DNA from: Lamellibrachia satsuma
Lineage: Eukaryota; Annelida; Polychaeta; Sabellida; Siboglinidae
DNA: 64,000 nt
Assembly (NCBI GenBank): GCA_033239005.1
Contig: BSQZ01000078.1
Coordinates: 1,276,042-1,340,041, forward strand
Direction: 5' to 3'
The translations under genes were made by a program, and so were the position numbers. This document shows positions 14,437 through 26,340 of the stretch, piece by piece (position 1 is the first letter of the stretch; the number at the start of each line of letters is the position of its first letter). Under the pieces are notes generated by a model. It saw only the letters and a list, made by a program, of their open reading frames with translations. It did not search any database and had not been told where the DNA came from.

Positions 14437-15330
14437 TACGTACGTGCGTGCGTGTAATCGTGTGTGTGTTTGTGTGCACGGGTGTGCATCAGTGTGCGTA
14501 TGTGCGATGTAACATATAATGCGAGCATAACATGACACATAAAATACATTTCAATGTCATGTAATGGGTGCATAACACTTTTATGTCAGTATTTTGTACG
14601 TATGTGTAAATATCATTTCGGGTCATCATGCTTCCTGTGAGTATGTGTTCATGTATATCGTTTTCTTGTTGGGCGTTGGCATAATTGCTGGTACATTAAT
14701 TCATAAATCAAACGTAATGAATTTGTGGCCAGCATGACATTATAGTTTACGATTGATGAAGGCATACTTGTCTTTACTACTGCACGACATGTTACATGCG
14801 CTTGAAAAGGTTAGTCAAATGTCGTCCGGCTTGCCCACACCACAATAAATTGTAAGCTGGGATGTCGCCAACAAGAAATGGAGATGACGCAGTAGCGATA
14901 AACAACCAGTGCTGGCCTAATGAAAACATCGTACATTTGAATGTTGTCACACCTGTCACCATTTGAATGACATTCACAGTCTTTGTCCTTACAGATTCCA
15001 TGTCTCCTTCACTGACAAATGCTGTACTGGTAATATGTGTTCTCTTCATCTCATTTTGGAGGCGAGTTGGTATTGTGATTGTCTCTCTCAGAATACAATT
15101 TGGTGGCAGCTGTTTTGTTACGGTTGGTATAATGACAAAATTGTAAATCTGGAGACTAGTCAGAAAGAATGTACCGAAAGTATGTGGGTCATTATACTCT
15201 TACATCATCAATTGGGCTTTGAAACCAAGCGAAAAGAAAAAGTGTCTGAATAACACAAAACGTTGGTCAGTACATGTCTGATGAATGCTGAGTTATGTAC
15301 AGTACATGGTTACGTTCAATATTTGAAACT
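13451..15330. repeat. diverged copy of the first part of A, inside X1
   Basis: It aligns with about 5370-7290 of A1 and with 51381-53300 in X2. It includes the LINE-tail relic (13825-14030), the TGCG tract (14403-14455) and the 'atgtcgtccggcttgcccac' landmark (14819). It is more diverged from A1 than A2 is, so it separated earlier. No complete gene is seen. Confidence 0.8.
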
Positions 15331-15640
15331 TTTTTTTTAGTTAATGTTTTAAGATGCCACACTAAAGCAAGGTATCTCAACACCGCTACCAATACCTATT
15401 AAAATAATTGTTGCACATAACGCATTCAAATAGCAATATAAATACCTTGATTTCTTTCTGTTATGTGCATTGTTGTTGTAATTACTCTAGCTAACCAAAT
15501 TTGTATTATTTATATAACTAATACTGGTAACAGTGTTGATTTAATTAAGGATATGTTTTTTAGTTGATACACTCGTGATGCACTGATGATGTTTAAATTA
15601 TTTTTATTGAAACTGTAACACAGCTTAACACAACACAGCG
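15331..15640. other. A/T-rich spacer
   Basis: No gene is recognised. It is largely shared with 53245-53500, with a short deletion in X2 after 'gtacatgtctgat'. Confidence 0.5.
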
Positions 15641-15760
15641 CAACATTGTCATTATGGCACTGTAGACATACGTGACACACAACATTGTCATTATGTCACT
15701 GTAGACATACGTGGCACACAACATTGTCATTATGGCATTGTTATCATACGTGGCATATAA
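15641..15760. repeat. 39-bp minisatellite, about three units
   Basis: The unit contains 'cattgtcattatggcactgt' and 'agacatacgtg' with a period of 39 bp. The same array has about ten units in X2 (53505-53885). A period divisible by three makes it look like an open frame in every copy. Confidence 0.92.
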
Positions 15761-16047
15761 TGAACGGCCAGAGTAAGTCCCCAGATTTCCACTAGTCTTA
15801 GTCATCCTCACTGCCACAAGGGACAACTTCCAGCAGTCTGTACATTGAGGCATCGATCCTGAAGCGCTCTCCTCTTCTGGTCACGCGCTCTGGCTTTCAA
15901 ATGCGAGAGAGTATGTCCTCGTATTCGTATGGAATGGCGTCATCATGTAGGGGCCACCGATACCGGTTGCTGCCGACGATTTGCATGGCTTTTACCTCCA
16001 TTGTAGTCATGCTCATGATTGTTACAGGGTATATTCGTTCGTCATAC

Positions 16048-17707
16048 CTAACAACAACCCAATGCCCTAACAGATGGTGATAGTACTGGAACTAGTAACT
16101 CCTCGTTCGCATTGCTAGCGTGCTCTGCTATGATATTAACACTCTCCTTCCCGAAGACACCCACTTCGATACCACAAGGACTAGCTCCACCATTCACGCT
16201 TGCCTGAACACCACTAGCAACAGCTTCGACACCAGGAACACCCACTCCAAGGCTACTAACCCCCACCCCGACATCACTGGTGTTTACATGGACACCACTG
16301 GCAACAGCTTCGACACCGGAAACACACACCTCAAGGCTACTAGCCCCCACACCGACGTCACCGATGTTTCCCTGGACACCACTAGCATTCACACCCGCGC
16401 CACTAACATCCGCATTGATATACACAGCACTTGGGATGTGTTTTACCATGGACGTAGTTTCGTCCTGAAACAAGAATCGTCTCGGTGTGTAGCACTCGCA
16501 TTCTTCGCGGACGGGGCAGGTGCAACTCACATCATGATAGATCACTTGACATGGTTGAATTGTCACAGCGCCATTGTGCCAGATACTGGGGGCAGCGTAG
16601 ACGGCAGGTCACCGTGTTGCCCGATGACGGATGATGGAACGTAGCACAGCAGAATGCCGGGGCAAGCCGTTTGAAGAGGGGTGCATACGTCAAATGGCAT
16701 TGGCAGATCTTGGCCTTTCGCCAGAATTCAATCTGCGTCACGTTTCAAACATCCTCCAATGCCATCAGGGGCGCCCTTCCCATGGCCAGCTTCCAGGAAG
16801 TTCCAGCACAAAATCCCCGACGATGGATGATCCTTGACATTAGTTAGAAGTTCCACTTTTGGCGATACTGGATGGCCGGACCATCGGACACAAAGTGGAC
16901 AGTGTCGAGTTGCGGCTGTGTACCTTTTGCGTGTTCAATTATGGGTTCCAGATGCGCCCATATTGCAAATGGGTCGTGTCGCAAACTGTTTGAGATGGTG
17001 CGAAAGGATGTTGTCTTTCCTTTCAGGTATAGCACGCCTAAGAGCAAACTAGCCTGCTGGTGCGACGCTCCAAAGATGATGGATTGGATTTCGCAGAAAT
17101 AGCCACAAATATAATTATCCGAGAAGTTGATGTGTATTGTACACCCGGTATCCGATTCCACTGCTCGCTTTCGCAGATTTAGTGTCTGCGTGCTGGTGCC
17201 GTATGTTGAAAACATGCTTTGCGAATGTCTTCAACTCTGAGTTGAACTCGGAAACCAACTGCAGCGCCGTTCCCTGGATCTTCTCTTTCTTTACAACCTT
17301 CAGTCGCACAGATGTCCCGTCTCTTCCTTGCCTCTCTTCGTGAGAACTAACCCATGACCACCACCACACTGGTTCGTTCACGTTGTAAACGCCAACGGTT
17401 GTCTCCCTGTCCTGGCAGTTGTTGCAGACACGATATATGCATTCTTTTTTCATAGGATTGCATGCTAGTGCAACAGCCATTGAAGTCACACCTGAGCTCG
17501 ATAGGAGGTGCAAATAGTGCAATCTATCAGCTTTGAGTTGCACGTTTTCGTGCCTGGAGGCAGAGCACTCTGTCGTTTAGGAATCGTTTTTGTTCTTTCC
17601 TCTTTTTTTTGTGCGCGTCTACTTTTTCCTCGAATGTCAGCCTTCTGTGAAGTAAATGTATTCACAGGCTGTATGCCTAATGATGAATCATAACTAAAAC
17701 ACTCCAA
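16048..17707 (-). pseudogene. transposase-like gene relic with D/N...D...E pattern (X1 copy)
   Basis: Minus-strand frames resemble a family I remember only as uncharacterised and repetitive in animal genomes. From N- to C-terminus they are: 17486-17707 (MECFSYDSSLG); 17115-17543 with Cys-rich YRVCNNCQDRET, then WWSWVSSHEE and FNIRHQHA; a shifted frame 16844-17190 with IHINFSDNYICGYF, IQSIIFGASHQQAS, RHDPFAIWAHLEP and VHFVSDGPAIQYRQK; and a Cys-rich end at about 16440-16566 (CQVIYHDVSCTCPVREECEC). The end of the last frame (16048-16440) is an 84-bp tandem repeat. Near 16780 a 6-bp deletion relative to X2 and frame changes damage the EAGHGKG segment. It lies 290 bp downstream of the last MUS81 exon, on the same strand. 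Function as a DDE/RNase-H-fold transposase is inferred from motif spacing. Confidence 0.65.
16190..16400. repeat. 84-bp tandem repeat, about 2.5 units
   Basis: The segment 'ccactagcaacagcttcgac' recurs at about 16211, 16295 and 16379, a period of 84 bp. On the minus strand it encodes a 28-residue Gly/Val/Ser repeat (GVEAVASGV). It is absent from X2, where the 39-bp minisatellite runs straight into 'actgggggcagcgtagacgg'. Confidence 0.85.
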
Positions 17708-17996
17708 GGAAGATATTTAGTCATGCCATTGTTTACCATCCAAAAAAAATAAAAAATATGTCGACATGTCACATTAGTTTTATTCTATCCACTGTGAGGA
17801 GCCACTTTTATTTAAATTAACAACATTAAATTGTTCTGTCTATGGTCTTTTATTTTCAAAATATGTTTAGTGACCATACGATCTACATATTTGACCTTTT
17901 GATCTCATCTGGCGAGTCCAGCGTCAAGCCTACATTCACTATTGTCCCCCAAAATATGTGAAGTATGTTTAGTTAAAACACTGTGGAACGACATAC

Positions 17997-19998
<2,002 letters not shown>

Positions 19999-20560
19999 TA
20001 CTTAGTCTTAGGCTTACAAAATCGATGACGTTGGGCTTGTGCCAGTGGGCAGTGTGGCTGGGCCTGGGTCTGCTGACTGAATAGTTGTTTTTGGTCGTAA
20101 TATCATACATACAAGTACTGCACATTTGTATAAATATCAGCATGCATCAAAGTAGCATACAAAATAGGTAGCTCCGCCGTGAATGCAGCCTTCGAAACAT
20201 ACTTCGAGACATTTCGTCTACCCCGCCTTTCTCTGAGCAACAAATGCACATGCGCTGACCGCATCAATCTGCCTTTCTCGCCAGGCGGCCGACTCAATTA
20301 AATGTATGTTAAATAATCCACTAGGTGGCACTACATATCGCTGAAAAGACGTAGACGAAGACGACATATACTTCCCATGTGATGTCTGTGTACGTCTATG
20401 AGAAAACTCGGGTCTACCTTGTTATTTGCTGTTTATCTAAGTGATTTTGAATACTCTGTTAGCCAAAACTATAAGGGGTTTGACGTGCTGGCTGGGGAAA
20501 TTCGAAACAACCTTATTGATTGTATAACAATTTGTATAACATAGCACAAGCATCAGACAA
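19999..20560. other. upstream flank of the MUS81 fragment
   Basis: This sequence is upstream of MUS81 exon 1 on the minus strand and is conserved in X2 (57209-57760). It would hold the promoter and 5' UTR if the fragment came from an ordinary gene copy. I see no clear TATA box or further exon. The 'agtatgtcgtcttcgtctac' region (about 20350) has no known meaning. Confidence 0.35.
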
Positions 20561-20569
20561 TAAAGAGGA

Positions 20570-21840
20570 CTGGACATCCTACAAAAGCTAACTCAAAAGA
20601 AACAGCTTCGTATTTCCAAAACAATATGTTCCAAAACCCTGACAACAAATCCAATAAATCCTTCTGGCACTTCATTAAATCAAAGTTCCTAAAAATGGAT
20701 CTAAATTCATTTTCGGCAGCAAAGGAAATGCTAACATCTTCAGTGAACAGTTTCGTTCAGTTTTCACTGACGAAAACACTAGCAGCATTCCAATCATATA
20801 TGAACCAGCCCATCCACTAGTCCGTCATATATCATTAACTCCAGATGGCATTCTCAAACTTCTGTAGTCACTTGAAGCTAACAAGGCCACTGGACCAGAC
20901 ACTATCCCTGCCCATATACTAAAAGATCTTGCAGTTGAAATATCTCCAATACTAGCTACTACATTTCAACAGTCATTAGATACAGGTCTAGTCCCATCAG
21001 ATTGGAGATTAGCAAACATTACCCCAATCCACAAGAAATGTGACAGATCCACACCATCCAATTATCATCCTGTATCCATCACATCCATCTGCAGTAAGTT
21101 TATTGAACATATCATATTCAGTCAAGTCATGGAACAATATGACAAACACAATATTCTTACAGATGCCCAACATGGTTTCAGACCTGGCCATTCATGTGAT
21201 CTCAATTAATTACCAAAACCCAATACCTTGCAAAATCCCTTGATAACCATGAACAAGTTGATGCAGTGGTCCTCGACTTTTCAAAAGCATTCAACCGAGT
21301 CCCCGCAAACGATTACTTCTAAAACTTCACAATTATAGAGTCCGTGGCACATTACTGAAGTGGATCAATAAATGAATAATATGCCGATCCCAGCGAGTGG
21401 AATTAGACGGGAAGTCACCTCTGCAGTACCCCAGGGAACAGTCCTGAGTCCATTAGTTTTTCTCACATTCATTAATGATCTGCCAACAGGAATTACATCC
21501 AAGTTCCGTCTTTTTGCAGATGATTATCTCAGTTATAGATCTATCTCCAGCACAGCCTATAGCCTAGCACTGCAGGAAGACGTGGACAGACTTTATAAAT
21601 GGTCCAATTTGTGGCAAATGAAATTTAACATCGTCAAATGCCACACCATGAGAATAACCTTTCGTCGCAATTTGATTAATACCGACTACCTTCTAGGAGG
21701 AAATAGGCTTTCCGTGGTGTCACAATACCCATATCTAGGCGTGACCATGTCCAAGACCATGTTATGGTAAAATCACATAAACGGCATCACACAAAATGCT
21801 TGCGTCTGATTAGGACAAGCATTTTGTGATGCCGTCTATT
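20570..21840 (+). mobile_element. CR1/jockey-like LINE RT relic (X1 copy)
   Basis: Plus-strand frames read NPDNKSNKSFWHFIKSK (20635 onward) and then the first RT blocks with ANKATGPDTIPAHILKD (about 20878), including a stop at about 20864. Next come SDWRLANITPIHKK, an A...VLDFSKAFNRVPAN block with stops (about 21260), and an open part at 21372-21770 containing AVPQGTVLSPLVF and the catalytic FADD (about 21514-21525), ending YLGVTMSKTMLW. The order matches finger and palm blocks 0-7 of a CR1-type RT. The endonuclease and the C-terminus are missing. Several stops and frameshifts make it inactive. X2 carries the same relic, slightly better preserved at its start. Confidence 0.87.
21781..21835. 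repeat. hairpin-forming inverted repeat
   Basis: ACGGCATCACACAAAATGCTTG (21781-21802) faces CAAGCATTTTGTGATGCCGT (21816-21835). The arms pair over 20 bp except for a 2-nt bulge, with a 13-nt loop. It is preserved at 58997-59051 in X2 and sits at the 3' edge of the RT relic. Confidence 0.85.
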
Positions 21841-21920
21841 GAAATATAATGGAAGCTCTGCTCGATGATAACGTTTCGGCAAACGTGATTTCGTCGATCT
21901 ATGAACTTGTTGGAGCGGGA

Positions 21921-23345
21921 AATCAAGATTTAACAAGACGATTTAACAAGATTTGCCATCCAAGCCAAAAGCATAGATGGCAAGTGAACAAGGAAGCCAT
22001 TGGCTTATCGAGAGTCCAACAAAGTTCATCTACGTGTAACCTGCCCTCCTGAGATATGTGTCAACCCTGTTTTTAAACAAATTCACGCTGCTAGCAGTTT
22101 TACAATCCGTAGAAAAATTGCTCTATTCATTTGTTGTTCTCTGTGAGAATAAGTACTTCCTGATATCCAGTCTTCACAGATCCTTTACTAATTTTATTTT
22201 ATGTCCTCTAGTTGTGCAATCTTTCTTGAGTGAGAAAAACATATTTCTATCAATATTTTCATACCCATTTAATAACTTAAAAACTTCAATCTGATCTCCT
22301 CTTAACCTCCTTGTCTCTAGAGTTGTTAAACCACATTCTTTCAGGCGTTCTTCATAACTAAGGTCTCTAAGTTCTGGAATCATTTTAGTTGCTCTCCTTT
22401 GTATGCATTCAAGCGTATCTATATCCTTCTTACTACATGGTCTCCACGCGTGTATACAGTATTCTAAATGAGGTCTAACTATTGCTTTATACAAAGGTAT
22501 AATTAGCTTTTTTTCCTTGTATGTTATATTTCTCCTAATCAACACAAGAATTTGATTACCCTTTGAAGCTGCAACACCACACTGCTCTGAAACTTTCATA
22601 TCAGCACTTATAGTAACTCATAAGTCCTTTTCTTTTACAGTAGTACCCAGAATAGTATTTCTCATTTTATAATTTACATCCAAGTTCCCATGTCATGTAT
22701 GTAGGTATTTACATTTCCTAAACTTGAACAATATCTGCCATTTCTCAGACCATTTCACTAATCTGTCTAGATAATTTTGCAAATGTTGTTTATCACCATC
22801 AGTGTTAACCTTTCTAAACACTTTGGTGTCATCCGCAAATTTCAGTACGTTACTTACTCTAAACTGATGTCCAGTTTGAAACTTCTCCATCTACTATAAC
22901 ACGCTGTCTTCTGTTAGTCAGCCATTGTTCTATCCAGTCAATTATGCCATCCCCGATACCATGGGCTTTTAATTAATTAGTAATCTTTGATGTGTCACTT
23001 TGTCAAAAGTTTCCGAAAATCTAAGTAGATATTATCTACTGGCGATCCCTCGTCTATCCACTTAGTGATTTCTTCCAAAAAACATAACGTATGTGTTAAG
23101 CATGACCTCGCTTTTAGGAATCCATGTTGAGATGAATTCAATAATTTATGTGTAACCAGGATGTCCACCATATGGTCTTTAATTAACCTTTGTAATAATA
23201 TACAAATCACTGACGTTAAACTCACTGGTCTGTAATTTTCTGATTAATTTATCGAACCTTTTTAAATAATGGTATGATGTTTGTTTCCTTCCATTCAAAA
23301 AGAACAACTCCCTCTTTTAATGACGGACATTTTCAAGGTTTTAGA
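21921..23345 (-). mobile_element. 5'-truncated CR1-like LINE (X1 copy)
   Basis: Read on the minus strand from 23345 downward, it has LNSSQHGFLKARSCLTH and DNIYLDFRKLL (22995-23225), then FADDTKVFRKVN with the catalytic FADD (22693-22890). The C-terminal segment follows, YKAIVRPHLEYCIHAWRP, LECIQRRATKMIPELRDLSY and LETRRLRGDQIEVFKLLNG (22174-22599), then the UTR with the same sequence as 570-660. It ends in a ttgttaaat-type tail (21921-21956). Stops and small indels separate the frames. Both X copies carry it at the same place, so insertion preceded the X duplication. Confidence 0.9.
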
Positions 23346-23690
23346 TGTAAAACTATGTACGTACACTGATTACCAACAATGTGTTTTGACCGTTGCTTGT
23401 ACTACCGCCACGTAGCAACCTAGTTGTAGTGATGAAACCTACGTAGAATAGTTGATAACATGTGAATGACATAGTTTGAAGAAACCTAGTGTGGGGAAAA
23501 TTATCATGCCACGATACCAACATGTTGTTGTGGTTGTTGTTATTACCTTTCGAGAGTTAAGACAATCTCAGCGTGTACAGGTTATGACAAAATCAGATTA
23601 AGTGGATGTAATATGAAAGTGAATCAGTCAATCAAATATAATATATTTTTCCAGCATCACCGAATTCACATCATCGAATTAATCGGTTAT
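23346..23690. other. spacer, nothing recognised
   Basis: Non-coding as far as I can read. It is conserved in X2 at 60560-60908 with few differences. Confidence 0.5.
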
Positions 23691-23692
23691 GC

Positions 23693-23747
23693 ATGGTCGG
23701 TCGGTCGGTCGGTCGGTCGGTCGGTCGGTCGTGCGTGCGTGCCTGCC

Positions 23748-23794
<47 letters not shown>

Positions 23795-23806
23795 CTGCCT
23801 GCGTGA
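23693..23806. repeat. (GGTC)n then (GTGC)n tetranucleotide tracts
   Basis: About eight GGTC units are followed by about 18 GTGC/GCCT units. X2 has the same junction with fewer GTGC units (60910-61001). Confidence 0.97.
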
Positions 23807-25270
23807 ATTTGCGTGCAGTGTTGTGTGTGTGTGGAGTTGTTTATATACATATGAATGTGTAATGTTATTAACATTGATGTCGATAGACACCAACCACTGG
23901 TAATACGAGGATGTATTTCCCTACCCAGCTATATGCCTGGTTATTTTATTAAACGTTGATGGGAATAGCACATTTTAAATAGCGGCAAGTTTGTGAGTTT
24001 CTCAGTGTATCATTTACATTATGGCAGTGATTGTCAGGACGATTGAGAATTTTGTATGGTTAAATTTTCTAATTATCAGACAAAAGGTTAACATGGCTGT
24101 AGTAGATCAGTCCCCAAGAAGACTTGAAATAATTTTGTTAAGCGATGTCTGACTGGAGGTATACCAGCTGGTCTGGAAACCGGGAGGTCAATACTGCCGA
24201 GGAAATAGGGACAGAAATGTGAAAGTACTAAAAGAACTTATTTTTGTTATTTCTGTTTATATATGTTTAGAGATGAATTGATGTTACTAGTCAAGTGAGA
24301 CACATAGCAGCTCGTCTGCAAATGATAATATATGTATAAAAGGCTACTTCTTGACATCTGAATGTAAACAATTCTCTGAAACACAAATTATTATTAAACT
24401 GAATGCTTCATTTTCCAGTAACAAAGCTATCATGTTTCTATCAAGCGTATGTTTCGTTTATAGATCTTTGCTACATAATGTTGATATATCTTGCCAATGC
24501 TCATACCAAGCTACCCCCTGGCGTTTATTTATGTTATATGTTGCCAGATCTCGCCAGTGCCCGTACCACACTGCCTCCTGGCGCTGGTTTCCATCGGACA
24601 TTCATTGTTCGCGGTAGGCGGCGCTGAGGAGACGTCACATGCCAGCAACCGACTGTCGTGCTACGATGTCAAGTCATACCGATGAACATATTTGGCTCCC
24701 ATGTTGGAACCAAAGTTCGACGCAGGTCAGGAGGTATATGCGCGCAATATCGTATAAATCATAACAGCCCACGAATCCACTACTCCTGGTTAATATGCCA
24801 TTTGTAAATTAAATAATTGTAGCACCAACTATTAAAAACTATATTGAGCGCGGCTGTACAGTATTGGATTAGGTATTACATTTCAGAGTTATAGCCAAGT
24901 TGGATGTTGAAATGTACAACTTATTATTATTACAGCAATTTCCAAATCAGTTGTTGCAGCAAACATTTCCTCTGTGAATAATAACACTAGATATGTGTGC
25001 AGCTACATCATTAGACCTACTTTCAACATATAATGCACTGGACGTAAGAAGTGTGTACAAAAATCATTGAAAATCAGTCCCCTTCATAAGCACGATGTAA
25101 CTTTGTCGTATGCCTGACCCACACCTGCTGCTGTACAATCAAACAACAATATCGTATTATGCAGTGCCGGATTAACAATGTTCGGGTCCTGAAAGACGAA
25201 GATCGAGACGCATGGCACTGACTATAGAAGTAACTTGGCCTTCTGACGTGACTTCAAACGTGCATTCCGT
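23807..25270. other. X-block spacer without recognised gene
   Basis: Conserved in X2 at 61002-62470. Two neighbouring segments with 'gatatatcttgccaatgctc' and 'gttgccagatctcgccagtg' (24480-24590) look like a short imperfect internal repeat. No family is recognised. Confidence 0.45.
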
Positions 25271-25271
25271 T

Positions 25272-26018
25272 TTAAAACGTTATACGCGAACTTGCACAAA
25301 TGAGGTCGGTGCTGGTGTTGGCGATGACGACCTTCGTCAATTTCCTACCCTTCTCGCTCATTACGAGCAGCAGTAGACACAAGGTTTTCCTTTTCATGCC
25401 CTCCGACATCTCGTCAATGACGACGTTCGCGACGTACCCAATCTTTTGCCACATCAGCAAGTATATGTGCCGAGTGGAGTCTTCTGCAAAAATGCTCGTG
25501 CGCAGTCGCAGATGTTCGGGTGTTTCCTGTTTAAGGTTAGTCAACAGATAACAGTACGGAACCGACGTCACGTCTTTACTGGTCTCCATCACGCGACTTG
25601 GATACATCTTCTTGGCTAGACCAGACACCCCAGTTGCGTCGCGAGCGTTCGTAAACAACACCCTGTATTGCGCGTTCAAACTGATAGTCCGGTTGTCTTT
25701 CCCTTTGCGGAAAAAGAACCTTTTTTGCACGAGGTAGACGACGGATGTGTTACAGTGGTGTATCTTTTTGGTGAACAACTTCGTCACTGTGTCATCCGTC
25801 TCTGCCACCAGATCGTCGATGACCACCAAATTCCTAGTTTTCGCATCGAACGACGCCGTGTCGGGTAACCCTTCTACAATCTCCATGTGCGTGGTAGTCT
25901 CCGTTAGCGTCGCGTACGTTAGTTGCCATTTGCCGTAACACCACATCAGGTTTTTAAGACAACCATTCGATGAGCTAGGTCCCCAAAAGTCCCCCAAAAC
26001 CGACGTCAAATGCCCCAT
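25272..26018 (-). pseudogene. A32/FtsK-HerA-type packaging ATPase relic, Polinton/virus-like (X1 copy)
   Basis: A 248-codon open frame. Residues 63-71 read NLVVIDDLV, a Walker B motif. Residues 81-98 contain LFTKKIHHCN...VVYLVQ. Residues 110-141 contain RTISLNAQYRVLFTNARD and LAKKMYP, and residues 150-175 read VTSVPYCYLL and PEHLRLRTSI. This pattern is typical of the genome-packaging ATPases of animal Polinton/Maverick-like elements and related viruses, which pump DNA into a capsid. Family members also need an N-terminal Walker A loop. Here only GPSSSN remains at residues 13-18 and runs directly into LMWCYGKWQ, so the GKT and a following stretch are lost. The C-terminal 60 residues (MSEGMKRK to the end) may be read-through into a neighbouring segment. 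No capsid, polymerase, protease or integrase gene was found nearby. The assignment to Polintons rather than another element is inferred. Confidence 0.75.
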
Positions 26019-26102
26019 ATAACTACTGTCACTGCTTACCGTAATGTGATCTCCACATCTATATATCTACACAGGATACTACTGTGTCGATGTCTCGTGA
26101 AT

Positions 26103-26340
26103 AAACCATATGCTGGCTGACCGTGGCATTTATCAAGACGATTTTAAACTTGTCCTCCGTGTTGCGTTAACCGAGCCATTCGTAGTTTGTTACAAAGATT
26201 GATCTACTCCGTAAGCCCGAAAATGTTCACCTGTCTGAGTTACCATGTTGTTTGTATTATGATGACCTTAGGTTATATATGAATTCATAAAAATTATGTT
26301 GGATGCTGTGTGACACTGAGACTTGTAATCTGCTACAAAT
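26103..26340. repeat. X-type tail repeat, shortened copy
   Basis: It starts like 1810 and 63309 and then jumps, after 'acttgtaatctgctacaaatg', straight into the start of A2. About 500 bp present in the other two copies are missing. Confidence 0.8.

Noticed and set aside
16120..16644. Thr/Asp-rich plus-strand frame over the 84-bp repeat
   Set aside because: It is a shadow of the minus-strand frame, whose Cys-rich block fits the transposase-like family. The repeat period is a multiple of three, so both strands stay open.
25272..26018. Functional viral or host NTPase gene
   Set aside because: The Walker A loop is missing in both copies, and the differences between copies look neutral. It is kept as a relic only.
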